Below, in pieces: positions 19,354 to 27,061 of a stretch of DNA of 64,000 bases; within the stretch, counting starts at the first letter, position 1; each line of letters opens with the position of its first letter. The DNA comes from Mesobacillus jeotgali (lineage in GTDB: Bacteria > Bacillota > Bacilli > Bacillales > Cytobacillaceae). The stretch spans positions 62,001 through 126,000 of the forward strand of contig NZ_FVZC01000009.1 of assembly GCF_900166585.1 (NCBI RefSeq), given 5' to 3'. A program made the position numbers and the translations under genes. The notes under the pieces are model-generated. The model ran no database searches and was not told the DNA's origin. It saw only the letters and a list, made by a program, of their open reading frames with translations.

Positions 19354-19666
19354 TCAAATGGATAAGGAATTTTTTGAAACCATCAGTGCTATTCAAAATG
19401 GACTGGATAAACTGGAATCCATGGACTTATATACTCCTGATGAAAAATGGTTTGGACATATGGTGCTGAGACAGCAGGAGATTCAAAAAAAGAACTTCCT
19501 CCGGGAGCTGACTTGGTTTATATTGAGTGCCATGCTTATCCTGACAGTTGTTATTTTCACCTTGCTAGAACTGCCGATACTATTCCTTATGCTCCAAACT
19601 GCTACAGTAGCCATTGCAGGTTTTTTTGGCTATAAAGGAATGCAAAAGCAGGTGGATACACGATGA
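19319..19666 (+). CDS. yxlC: YxlC-like anti-SigY component
   Basis: 115 residues: an acidic/amphipathic N-terminal half (FFETISAIQNGLDKLESMDLY) and two C-terminal membrane helices. Position immediately after and overlapping sigY, size and topology match YxlC, which together with YxlD holds SigY inactive in B. subtilis. The ATG lies inside the sigY 3' end, suggesting coupled translation. No HxxxCxxC zinc anti-sigma motif is present, as expected for this family. Confidence 0.82.
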   Translation: MKNQKGISSNDDQMDKEFFETISAIQNGLDKLESMDLYTPDEKWFGHMVLRQQEIQKKNFLRELTWFILSAMLILTVVIFTLLELPILFLMLQTATVAIAGFFGYKGMQKQVDTR

Positions 19667-19869
19667 ACGAGGAATTGTCACCTTTCATGCTCGCAGTCGT
19701 TGCAACAATCTTATTGTCGCAGAGTATTTTTTTGTTTACCAATGCCAGGAAGCATGGTCACAATCACTGGCTATGGGGAATTCTGGGAATGATCCAGGCA
19801 CCAATGCCGCTTCTTGTTTACTTACTTTTTATCCGAAAGGTTTGGCGCAAGAAAAAAGGAAATATTTGA
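19663..19869 (+). CDS. yxlD: YxlD-like anti-SigY component
   Basis: A 68-residue membrane peptide with two hydrophobic segments and a basic tail (RKVWRKKKGN); the same length as B. subtilis YxlD. Overlaps the yxlC stop by four bases (ATGA). YxlD is the main negative regulator of SigY. The yxlE, yxlF and yxlG genes that complete the operon in B. subtilis are absent here; the next genes are the bmr leader and bmrCD. Confidence 0.82.
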   Translation: MNEELSPFMLAVVATILLSQSIFLFTNARKHGHNHWLWGILGMIQAPMPLLVYLLFIRKVWRKKKGNI

Positions 19870-19897
19870 AATGATGAAAAATAGTGAAAAATTAGAA

Positions 19898-19925
19898 TTG
19901 ACATTGTGGCAAGTAAGGTGATAAC
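19898..19925 (+). promoter_or_regulatory. SigA-type promoter of the bmr leader
   Basis: Perfect -35 TTGACA (19898-19903) and weak -10 GATAAC (19920-19925), 16-base spacer. Confidence 0.55.
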
Positions 19926-19930
19926 CTTAC
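19913..19930. promoter_or_regulatory. Perfect inverted repeat overlapping the bmr -10 (candidate operator)
   Basis: GTAAGGT-GATA-ACCTTAC has seven-base arms and covers the -10 region of the promoter above. A dimeric repressor site is the simplest reading; the protein is unknown. Confidence 0.5.
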
Positions 19931-19969
19931 AAAGGAATGGAAAAAATATCTAAAAGGAGGGTTACGGAC

Positions 19970-20044
19970 ATGATCATTGTAACAATTGTAAAATCAGCTC
20001 AATTGAATACAAGTAACCCATCCTCTTTTTGTAATTGTTTCTAA
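19970..20044 (+). CDS. Short leader peptide of the bmr operon (24 aa, BmrB-like role)
   Basis: ATG 19970 sits eight bases after AAAGGAGGG, the best ribosome-binding site in the area. It encodes a 24-residue peptide beginning MIIVTIVKSAQLN and ending with a Cys-Asn-Cys-Phe motif. Two terminators lie between it and bmrC. In B. subtilis bmrB is a leader ORF whose stalled translation allows readthrough into bmrCD when ribosome-targeting drugs are present. The peptide here is shorter and not obviously homologous; the analogy rests on position. Confidence 0.6.
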   Translation: MIIVTIVKSAQLNTSNPSSFCNCF

Positions 20045-20065
20045 TCAATTTTCTCTGTGATCAAG

Positions 20066-20106
20066 CAGGCATGGGTTGCGCATCCGCGTGACGTATGCCT
20101 TTTTTG
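20066..20106 (+). terminator. Leader terminator 1 (attenuator candidate)
   Basis: GGCAT (20068-20072) pairs with ATGCC (20095-20099), with GCG/CGC inside, then six T. Starts about 22 bases after the leader stop codon. Confidence 0.6.
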
Positions 20107-20123
20107 TCTTTATCAAGTGATTC

Positions 20124-20156
20124 AAGACATATCGCATGCCGCGATATGTCTTTTTT
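20124..20156 (+). terminator. Leader terminator 2
   Basis: AAGACATATCGC/GCGATATGTCTT with loop ATGCC and a T run. The loop ATGCC is complementary to GGCAT of terminator 1, so the two hairpins could exchange partners. Confidence 0.85.
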
Positions 20157-20203
20157 CATGTACAGAGGGCTTCCATTCCAAATTAATAATAGGAGGAACC
20201 AAA

Positions 20204-20260
20204 ATGGCAAACGCAAATGTAAAGAAATTAGTAAAAGAAGAACATCTGGAAAGCGGCTAG
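20204..20260 (+). CDS. Micro-ORF (18 aa) between the leader terminators and bmrC
   Basis: AGGAGGAACC then ATG: MANANVKKLVKEEHLESG, stop. A hydrophilic 18-mer with an excellent ribosome-binding site. It may be a second leader ORF or chance; no homologue recognised. Confidence 0.4.
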   Translation: MANANVKKLVKEEHLESG

Positions 20261-20305
20261 TCAGTTTTTTTGTGTAGTACAGGGGTTAAATTTTATTCCG
20301 AGAAA

Positions 20306-20481
20306 TGTCCAGCTCCAGCGTCTAGCCCCTCGAGTCGCTTCGGTCCGCCCAATGAAGTCAATGAACGACTTCACCGGTCGGCCCTCCGAGGCACACTACG
20401 TGCTAGACCCGCCAGCTACAGGACGTGGCGTTATCAGGCGGGCAGCGCTGGTCGGGGCTGAACAAGCCGCTTGCGCTTTTC
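20306..20481. repeat. Dispersed foldable intergenic element (long form, copy 1)
   Basis: Begins TGTCCAGCTCCAGCG and ends CGCTTGCGCTTTTC. Contains nested inverted repeats (AGCCCC/GGGGCT, GAAGT.../...ACTTC). Compared with the 122-bp copies at 39534 and 39657 it carries a roughly 54-bp inner insertion rich in GC. A member of a multi-copy family; non-coding. Confidence 0.8.
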
Positions 20482-20503
20482 GAGGAGAGGAGAGTGACTG
20501 ACA

Positions 20504-22261
20504 ATGTTATCGGTATTAACAAAGTTAAGCTGGTTTTTTAAAGAAAACTGGAAAAGATATAGCGTTGCTATTACATTGCTAATCTTTGTCGGAGTACTTG
20601 ATGTACTGCCGCCAAAAATCGTCGGTATGGCCATCGACTCAATTCAGCTTGGAGCCATGAATGAGGCGTTGATTTTCAAATATATTGGTTCACTGGTTCT
20701 CATTACGGTAGTATCGTATTTCCTTACTTATATTTGGATGTATCAATTATTTGGCGGTGCCTTCCTGATTGAGCGGAAGCTAAGGAGCCGCTTCATGAGA
20801 CATATGCTGAAGATGACGCCGACGTTTTTTGAAAAAAACCGGACAGGTGACTTGATGGCAAGGGCGACGAATGATTTAAAGGCCATTTCAATCACCGCAG
20901 GTTTCGGTGTCCTGACTCTAGTTGATTCAAGCGTTTTTATGCTGACGATTGTGCTCACAATGGGCTTTTTCATCAGCTGGGAGCTGACTCTTGTCTCCAT
21001 TATTCCGCTGCCAATCATGGCTTATCTAATCAATATATACGGGAAAAGGATTCATTCCAAGTTCACTTCAGCACAGGATGCGTTCGGCGAGCTGAATGAC
21101 CGGGTGCTGGAATCCGTATCAGGAGTCAGGGTCATCAGGGCGTATGTGCAGGAAAAAGCGGATGAATCCCGGTTCCATGAATTGACGGAAGATGTCTATC
21201 GCAAAAATATTGAAGTAGCAAAAATCGACTCTTTATTTGAGCCTACGATTAAAATCCTTGTCGGATTAAGCTACCTGATCGGCCTGGGTTATGGCGCCAT
21301 CCTCGTATTCCAGCAAAAACTGACGCTGGGAGAGCTGGTGAGCTTTAATGTATATCTCGGCATGCTCATCTGGCCAATGTTCGCAATCGGCGAACTTATC
21401 AATGTCATGCAGCGGGGCAACGCTTCTCTTGACCGCCTGAATGAAACGTTATCCTACAAGGAAGACGTTGCAGACCCGGTTAAACCAGTGGAGGGCAACG
21501 AACCGGACAATTTACAGATGTCAGAGCTAACGTTCAGATATCCTTCATCCAATGTGAATAATCTTGACCATATCAAGCTGCAACTGAACCGCGGCCAAAC
21601 GCTGGGAATCGTCGGGAAGACAGGCAGCGGAAAAACAACCCTGATTAAACAGCTGCTCAGGGAATATCCAGAAGGAAGCGGGAACCTGCTTGTATCAGGT
21701 GTTCCTATCCAGGAACACAGCCTCAGGCAGACCAGGAACTGGATGGGCTATGTACCACAGGAAAACATCCTGTTTTCCCGGTCAGTAAAAGAGAATATCC
21801 TGTTTGGAAACCCGCTGGCATCCGAGAAAGAATTGCAGGATATCATCGACCTGGCTGCATTCCGAAAGGATTTGGAAATGTTGCCTGAAGGCCTGGAAAC
21901 ACTTGTCGGTGAAAAAGGGGTTGCGCTATCCGGGGGACAGAAGCAGCGGATTTCCATTGCGCGCGCTTTGATTAAGGATCCGGAAATCTTGATTCTAGAT
22001 GACTCGCTTTCGGCTGTCGATGCCAAAACAGAGAAAAAGATTATCGATAATATTCGCCGGGAGCGGAATGCAAAAACAACCATTATTACTACACACAGAT
22101 TGTCTGCTGTGGAACATGCAGACCATATCGTCGTCCTTGAAGATGGAAGAATCGTTGAAGAGGGTACTCATGAACAATTAATGAAAGCTCAAGGCTGGTA
22201 TTTCACTCAATATGTCATGCAGCAGGTAGAAGCAGTCGAAGAGGAGGTGCACTCCGGATGA
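20504..22261 (+). CDS. bmrC: Multidrug ABC exporter subunit BmrC (YheI)
   Basis: A 585-residue half-transporter, the same length as B. subtilis BmrC. Six-helix exporter domain about 1-320; nucleotide-binding domain from 335 with Walker A GKTGSGKTT near 370, signature LSGGQ near 474, Walker B LILDDSLSAVD (catalytic Glu replaced by Asp, as expected for the degenerate site of the heterodimer) and H-loop TTHRLS. Pairs with BmrD to export drugs. ATG 20504 follows GAGGAGAGGAG. Overlaps bmrD by four bases (ATGA). Confidence 0.93.
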   Translation: MLSVLTKLSWFFKENWKRYSVAITLLIFVGVLDVLPPKIVGMAIDSIQLGAMNEALIFKYIGSLVLITVVSYFLTYIWMYQLFGGAFLIERKLRSRFMRHMLKMTPTFFEKNRTGDLMARATNDLKAISITAGFGVLTLVDSSVFMLTIVLTMGFFISWELTLVSIIPLPIMAYLINIYGKRIHSKFTSAQDAFGELNDRVLESVSGVRVIRAYVQEKADESRFHELTEDVYRKNIEVAKIDSLFEPTIKILVGLSYLIGLGYGAILVFQQKLTLGELVSFNVYLGMLIWPMFAIGELINVMQRGNASLDRLNETLSYKEDVADPVKPVEGNEPDNLQMSELTFRYPSSNVNNLDHIKLQLNRGQTLGIVGKTGSGKTTLIKQLLREYPEGSGNLLVSGVPIQEHSLRQTRNWMGYVPQENILFSRSVKENILFGNPLASEKELQDIIDLAAFRKDLEMLPEGLETLVGEKGVALSGGQKQRISIARALIKDPEILILDDSLSAVDAKTEKKIIDNIRRERNAKTTIITTHRLSAVEHADHIVVLEDGRIVEEGTHEQLMKAQGWYFTQYVMQQVEAVEEEVHSG

Positions 22262-24261
22262 GTACAGGAAAAAGACTGTTCCGATATGCGTTAAATTACA
22301 AAAAAATGATATTAGTTGCTTTGGCCATGCTTACTGTTGCAGTCGCCGCGGATCTTGCTGGCCCATTCATCGCCAAGCGGATGATTGACCAGCATATTTT
22401 AGGGATTGAATCAGTCTGGCATGAAAGTGAAGCAGACAGCGGGTCTGTACAATACAAAGACAGCTATTATACAAAAAAAGCGATGAAGGGGCAGATAGTT
22501 TCTGCCCGGATCCTTCAGGTGGGGAGAAATTTTGTTTTTGTTGATTCCGAGATTGAATTTGACGGCACTCGGACTTATGAGGATGGAATTTTGACAATCA
22601 ATAAAGGTTCCAGGGCAGTCCAGTATGAAGCTGAACAGCTTTCTGGCAAGGAGCTGATGAATTTTTATCGGCCTGAAATCCCAAATATCATTAAGCTGCT
22701 GGCTTTTTATTTCGGCTTGCTGGTCATTGCGTCGATTTTCCAATATGGGCAGAGGTTCTATTTGCAAAAATCTGCCAACCGCATCATCCAGAAGTTGCGA
22801 GAGGATGTCTTCGGGCAGATCCAGCGGCTGCCTATTAGGTACTTTGACAATCTTCCTGCAGGAAAGGTCGTCGCAAGGATCACAAACGATACAGAGGCAA
22901 TACGGGAACTTTATGTAACGGTTCTGTCCACATTCTTTACAAGTTTCATCTATATTACCGGCATTTATATTGCCTTGTTTATTCTGAATGTCAAGCTTGC
23001 GGCAATCTGTTTGCTGTTGTTGCCAATTCTTTTCATCTGGGCAAAACTGTACCGCAAGTACGCATCAAAATATAATCATGTTATTCGCTCACGGGTAAGC
23101 GACATCAATGGAATGATCAATGAATCAATCCAGGGAATGAGCGTCATCCAGGCATTCAGCCGGGAAAATGAAACACAGAAGGATTTCGAGAAACTGAATA
23201 ATGAGCATTTCACTTATCAAAATAAGCTCCTGAACCTGAATTCGACAACCTCCCATAACCTTGTCGCGGTCTTAAGGAACATCGTCTTCGTCGCGTTTAT
23301 CTGGTATTTCGGCGGCGAATCTATGCAGCCGTCGTCTGCTATTTCACTGGGGATGCTTTATGCTTTTGTTGATTATATCAACCGTCTTTTCAATCCTGTG
23401 CAGGGAATCGTTAATCAGCTGGCTAATCTGGAACAGGCATTAGTTGCCGGTGAGAGAGTTTTCAAGCTGATGGATGAGGATGGGATTGATGTCAGCGAGA
23501 AAGAGATTTCACGCTATAAAGGAAATGTCGTTTTCGATCATGTTTCCTTCGGTTATAAGGAAGGCGAAAATGTACTGAAGGATCTCAACTTTGAAGCCAA
23601 ACAAGGGGAAACCATAGCACTAGTCGGTCATACCGGTTCGGGAAAAAGCTCGATAATGAATCTGCTGTTCAGATTTTACGATCCGCAGGAAGGAAAAATA
23701 CTGATAGATGGCATGGACATATCTGAAATGCCAAGGCAGACCCTGCGAAAGCATATGGGTATTGTCATCCAGGATCCCTTCCTTTTCACCGGAACAATTG
23801 CTTCTAATATCAGTCTTGACCATCCCGCAATCTCCCGCGAAGCAGTCGAGAAAGCATTGGCTAGCGTCGGAGCAGACCGGGTTCTGAAAAACCTTGAAAA
23901 TGGTTATGATGAGCCAGTGATTGAGAAGGGCAGTACGCTTTCGAGCGGGCAGAGACAGTTGATTTCTTTTGCCAGGGCTTTGGCATTCGATCCAGCGATC
24001 CTGATTCTTGATGAAGCAACTTCGAGCATTGATACCGAGACCGAAGCGATTATCCAGGAAGCAATGGACGTTTTGAAGGAAGGGAGAACTACCTTTATCA
24101 TTGCACACAGGCTGTCGACGATCCGGAATGCTGATCAAATCCTTGTACTGGACCGCGGCCGGATTGTGGAAAAAGGCAATCACGACCAGCTGATGGACTT
24201 GAAGGGCAAGTATTATCAGATGTACCAGCTCCAGCTGGGAAACAAACCGAAGGCTGGATAA
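22258..24261 (+). CDS. bmrD: Multidrug ABC exporter subunit BmrD (YheH)
   Basis: A 667-residue partner of BmrC. It has an extra domain of roughly 80 residues after the first helix (residues 40-135), typical of BmrD-like subunits, then the exporter helices and a nucleotide-binding domain: Walker A GHTGSGKSS near 457, degenerate signature LSSGQ near 561, Walker B LILDEATSSID with the catalytic Glu, H-loop AHRLS. Walker B Glu here and Asp in BmrC give the classic asymmetric heterodimer. A terminator follows. Confidence 0.93.
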   Translation: MSTGKRLFRYALNYKKMILVALAMLTVAVAADLAGPFIAKRMIDQHILGIESVWHESEADSGSVQYKDSYYTKKAMKGQIVSARILQVGRNFVFVDSEIEFDGTRTYEDGILTINKGSRAVQYEAEQLSGKELMNFYRPEIPNIIKLLAFYFGLLVIASIFQYGQRFYLQKSANRIIQKLREDVFGQIQRLPIRYFDNLPAGKVVARITNDTEAIRELYVTVLSTFFTSFIYITGIYIALFILNVKLAAICLLLLPILFIWAKLYRKYASKYNHVIRSRVSDINGMINESIQGMSVIQAFSRENETQKDFEKLNNEHFTYQNKLLNLNSTTSHNLVAVLRNIVFVAFIWYFGGESMQPSSAISLGMLYAFVDYINRLFNPVQGIVNQLANLEQALVAGERVFKLMDEDGIDVSEKEISRYKGNVVFDHVSFGYKEGENVLKDLNFEAKQGETIALVGHTGSGKSSIMNLLFRFYDPQEGKILIDGMDISEMPRQTLRKHMGIVIQDPFLFTGTIASNISLDHPAISREAVEKALASVGADRVLKNLENGYDEPVIEKGSTLSSGQRQLISFARALAFDPAILILDEATSSIDTETEAIIQEAMDVLKEGRTTFIIAHRLSTIRNADQILVLDRGRIVEKGNHDQLMDLKGKYYQMYQLQLGNKPKAG

Positions 24262-24266
24262 AATGG

Positions 24267-24301
24267 ATCCACACTCATTTGTTAATGAGTGTGGATTTTT
24301 T
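24267..24301 (+). terminator. Terminator of the bmr operon
   Basis: ATCCACACTCATT/AATGAGTGTGGAT, loop TGTT, six T. Confidence 0.93.
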
Positions 24302-24450
24302 AGGATGGGAACATCATAGAGAAGGAGAATGTGCGATAACTCACTTAAGTTCGTGTCTTTGTCACAGAATGTTCCGAAACCCCCGTGATGTCTCAAGTAT
24401 TGCTGTGGTACTTTAATAATAAAGAGATTGATTTTCAGGAGGTTGTTAAG

Positions 24451-24534
24451 ATGGCAGAGTTAACAGTTACCTTAAGCATCGCTAGCATCATGATCCTGGG
24501 CTATTATATCGGTTATGCAATTTATAAGGCATAA
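24451..24534 (+). CDS. 27-residue single-helix membrane peptide
   Basis: CAGGAGG precedes ATG 24451. The peptide is MAELTV followed by a continuous hydrophobic helix (SIASIMILGYYIGYAIY) and a terminal KA. A good terminator stands 25 bases downstream, so it is a self-contained unit. No homologue recognised; small membrane peptides of this size are common in sporulating bacilli. Confidence 0.6.
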   Translation: MAELTVTLSIASIMILGYYIGYAIYKA

Positions 24535-24558
24535 CCCAAAGCAAAAATAGACATAATG

Positions 24559-24598
24559 AAAAGCGGAAGCAGCACTCATGACTGCTTCCGCTTTTTTT
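24559..24598 (+). terminator. Terminator after the 27-aa peptide
   Basis: AAAGCGGAAGCAG ... CTGCTTCCGCTTT, T run. Confidence 0.93.
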
Positions 24599-24709
24599 CG
24601 TCTGCTTGAAGGCGCTTTTCTGTAAATTCTTCTTTAAAACAGGTATCCTATAGGCGAAAATGTTTTAAATGTTTAGATAAGTTAATAATTAGATTGAGGA
24701 GGGATCGTT

Positions 24710-26089
24710 TTGTCAGATTTTCGGATCGAAAGGGATACAATGGGCGAAATCAAGGTGCCGGCAAATAAATACTGGGGCGCACAAACGCAGCGGAGCAAAC
24801 AGAATTTCAAAATTGGCACTGAAAAAATGCCAATTGAAGTCATCTATGCTTTTGCAGAAGTAAAGAAGGCCGCAGCCAGGGTGAATTCCGCTTCTGGTAA
24901 GTTATCAGAAACAAAAGCGAAGGTAATCGAGGCGGCTTGTGATGAAATCCTTGCCGGGCAATTCGATGAGCACTTTCCGTTGGTCGTATGGCAGACAGGC
25001 AGCGGGACTCAATCGAACATGAACGTGAATGAAGTAATTGCTAGAAGGGCGAACGAACTGCTAGCAGAACAGCAGGCAGAAGAAAACGTCCATCCAAATG
25101 ACGATGTGAATATGTCACAGAGTTCAAATGATACATTCCCGACAGCGATGCATATTGCCGCTGTGAAAAAGGTCACCGGTGAAGTTTTGCCTGCGCTGGA
25201 ACTTTTTAAGGATACGCTGAAGAAAAAAGAACTGGAATTCAATGAGATCATTAAAATTGGCCGAACACATCTCCAGGATGCTACCCCATTAACATTGGGG
25301 CAAGAAATTAGCGGTTGGAGAGCGATGCTGGAAAAAGATGAACAGATGATTAATGATGCTCTCAAGTACGCAGGGGATCTGGCCATTGGCGGTACGGCCG
25401 TCGGTACAGGAATAAATGCGGCGAAAGACTTTGGAGATCAGGTAGCAGTCAAGCTGTCTGAGCAAACTGGGGAAACATTCCGTTCTGCACCAAATAAATT
25501 CCAGGCCCTGACATCCCATGACGAGATTGTGTTCCTTCATGGAGCATTAAAAGCATTGGCCGCAGACTTGATGAAAATTGCCAATGATGTGCGTTGGCTT
25601 GCCAGCGGCCCGAGAAGCGGAATTGGAGAACTCTCCATACCGGCAAATGAACCAGGCAGCTCGATTATGCCAGGCAAGGTCAATCCAACGCAAAGTGAGG
25701 CATTGACTATGGTGGCAACACAGGTTTTTGGAAATGATGCAACAATCGGATTCGCGGCAAGTCAGGGGAATTTTGAGTTGAATGTGTTTAAACCTGTGAT
25801 CATTTATAATTTCTTGCAAAGCGCAAGACTTCTGGCAGATGGAATGAGATCATTCAATGATAACTGTGCAGAAGGCATTGAGGCGAATCTGGATGTCATT
25901 GCCGGCCATGTTCAGCGCTCACTCATGCTTGTTACATCTTTAAATCCGCATATTGGCTATGTAAAAGCAGCCGAAATTGCCAAGCTTGCCTTCAAGGAAA
26001 ACACAACATTGAAGGAAGCTGCAATCAAGACAGGATATTTAACAGCAGAACAATATGATGAATGGGTCAAGCCAGAAAAGATGATTTGA
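24710..26089 (+). CDS. fumC: Fumarate hydratase, class II
   Basis: A 459-residue homotetrameric fumarase (CitG/FumC) that interconverts fumarate and malate in the TCA cycle. Signature [11 protein letters not shown] lies near residue 316, with the catalytic-site segments [14 protein letters not shown] and [20 protein letters not shown]. Near full-length identity to B. subtilis CitG is apparent from memory. Start is TTG 24710 with GGAGGGATC upstream, giving [13 protein letters not shown]. Single gene. Confidence 0.96.
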   Translation: MSDFRIERDTMGEIKVPANKYWGAQTQRSKQNFKIGTEKMPIEVIYAFAEVKKAAARVNSASGKLSETKAKVIEAACDEILAGQFDEHFPLVVWQTGSGTQSNMNVNEVIARRANELLAEQQAEENVHPNDDVNMSQSSNDTFPTAMHIAAVKKVTGEVLPALELFKDTLKKKELEFNEIIKIGRTHLQDATPLTLGQEISGWRAMLEKDEQMINDALKYAGDLAIGGTAVGTGINAAKDFGDQVAVKLSEQTGETFRSAPNKFQALTSHDEIVFLHGALKALAADLMKIANDVRWLASGPRSGIGELSIPANEPGSSIMPGKVNPTQSEALTMVATQVFGNDATIGFAASQGNFELNVFKPVIIYNFLQSARLLADGMRSFNDNCAEGIEANLDVIAGHVQRSLMLVTSLNPHIGYVKAAEIAKLAFKENTTLKEAAIKTGYLTAEQYDEWVKPEKMI

Positions 26090-26152
26090 TAAGGCAGTTA
26101 TTCAAGGAACTAAAGGACTGGGCAAATTTCCGAACGAATGTGCACAACGTAA

Positions 26153-26176
26153 AGGCCCCCTTATGAAAGGGGGCCT
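26153..26176. terminator. GC-rich hairpin between fumC and the SASP gene
   Basis: AGGCCCCC/GGGGGCCT stem, convergent genes; the T run is short on both strands. Confidence 0.6.
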
Positions 26177-26206
26177 AAGCCATTCTATTTTATTGTTAAC
26201 TGCTAT

Positions 26207-26410
26207 TTAGCGAATAGATCCGCCAAGTTGTTGCTCAGCCATTTGCACAAGGCGCTTAGTGATTTCTCCACCAACTGAACCGTTAGCGCGAGAAGTAGTT
26301 TCGCCGCCAAGCTGTACGCCAAATTCTGAAGCGATTTCGTACTTCATTTGATCTAGAGCTTGTTGAACACCAGGAACTAATAATTGATTAGAGTTGTTAC
26401 TGCTAGCCAT
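26207..26410 (-). CDS. Small acid-soluble spore protein, alpha/beta type
   Basis: A 67-residue DNA-binding protein that coats the spore chromosome. The GPR protease cleavage site [10 protein letters not shown] (about 23-32) and the C-terminal signature [18 protein letters not shown] are both intact. ATG 26410 follows GAAGGAGGAAATATTA. Expressed in the forespore: a SigG-type promoter is present at 26634-26662, which leaves an unusually long leader of about 215 nt containing two tRNA-like folds. Which ssp paralogue this is cannot be told. Confidence 0.96.
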   Translation of the reverse strand: MASSNNSNQLLVPGVQQALDQMKYEIASEFGVQLGGETTSRANGSVGGEITKRLVQMAEQQLGGSIR

Positions 26411-26450
26411 TAATATTTCCTCCTTCGTGTTTTTCAAAGTTGTATTTGGG

Positions 26451-26507
26451 TTAGTATTGGATTCGAACCAATCATGGCTCTTGCCATGCCTCCTGGTTTA
26501 ACCCATG
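26451..26507 (-). ncRNA. tRNA-like fold 2 in the SASP leader
   Basis: Minus strand, 57 nt. Acceptor-like stem GGGTTA/TAACCC closes a hairpin CATGGC-AAGA-GCCATG and a canonical T-arm ATTGG-TTCGAAT-CCAAT. The D-arm is degenerate and no seven-base anticodon loop exists, so it is not an ordinary tRNA. Lies between the SigG promoter and the SASP start codon. Confidence 0.6.
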
Positions 26508-26522
26508 ATGAGGAGTTTGGCT

Positions 26523-26577
26523 GGGCTAGCCGGATTTGCACCGGCGCGCGTTATAGCTGCCTACTAAGGCTTAACCC
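26523..26577 (-). ncRNA. tRNA-like fold 1 in the SASP leader
   Basis: Minus strand, 55 nt. Acceptor-like stem GGGTTA/TAGCCC (one G-T pair), D-arm-like GCC-TTAGTA-GGC, and T-arm GCCGG-TGCAAAT-CCGGC with a seven-base loop. The anticodon arm is reduced. Same 5' hexamer as the second copy, about 70 bases downstream. Confidence 0.6.
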
Positions 26578-26633
26578 AATATCGTTACTTGTTTCTGCAG
26601 CTGCGTTTTCTCTGCTGCTGTTTTATTAATAAC

Positions 26634-26662
26634 TAGTATGTTTTGTTCTGAAAAGTTTATGC
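26634..26662 (-). promoter_or_regulatory. SigG-type promoter of the SASP gene
   Basis: Minus strand -35 GCATA (26658-26662), 17-base spacer, -10 CATACTA (26634-26640), matching the SigG pattern GHATR/CATWMTA. Confidence 0.7.
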
Positions 26663-26766
26663 GCTGATGATATAAGGTAATTAATACCAATATTATCACC
26701 CCACATAACCATTTTTAATCAACACACACTATCTATAACAGCAGGTGAGGAAAGGAATGAAGAAAG

Positions 26767-27009
26767 ATGGGGATGTGCCCGATTTGCAATGGCTTCAGGA
26801 CCATTACTCCTCCATGCCCAAACTGCAGCAACAGCATGGAGAACAATGGAAGGGAAGCAGACTATTATGATGATTACAGTCCATATATGCCGATTGACCA
26901 AATGAAGCTTGAGGATGGGTATCCTGCTGATTTTGCAGAGGAGCAATGCCCTCATTTGTTTAAATGTCCAAACTGCGGGGCAAGCGAGGTATTCTTAATT
27001 GAAGAATGA
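26767..27009 (+). CDS. Small double zinc-ribbon-like protein, 80 aa
   Basis: Four CxxC pairs or half-pairs: CPIC near residue 4, CPNC near 17, then after an acidic linker (YYDDYSPYMPIDQM) a lone Cys-Pro-His and CPNC near 67. The spacing suggests one or two zinc ribbons. No enzyme or DNA-binding family is recognised. Transcribed alone, with ribosome-binding site GGAAAGGA and a terminator downstream. Confidence 0.75.
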   Translation: MGMCPICNGFRTITPPCPNCSNSMENNGREADYYDDYSPYMPIDQMKLEDGYPADFAEEQCPHLFKCPNCGASEVFLIEE

Positions 27010-27023
27010 ATCATGCATGTAGT

Positions 27024-27057
27024 AAAAAAAAAGCAACCGCAATGGTTGCTTTTTTTC
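27024..27057. terminator. Bidirectional terminator
   Basis: AAAAAGCAACC/GGTTGCTTTTT, A- and T-rich flanks; between convergent genes. Confidence 0.92.
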
Positions 27058-27061
27058 TCCA

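Noticed and set aside
20057..20260. 67-codon plus-strand ORF in the bmr leader
   Set aside because: It runs through both terminators and lacks a ribosome-binding site at its start; only the last 18 codons (from 20204) have one.
23620..24396. 258-codon minus-strand frame
   Set aside because: Antisense to the bmrD ATPase domain; no ribosome-binding site.
26451..26577. Ordinary tRNA genes
   Set aside because: Each fold is 55-57 nt, too short, without a 7-base anticodon loop or complete D-arm, and sits in an mRNA leader.
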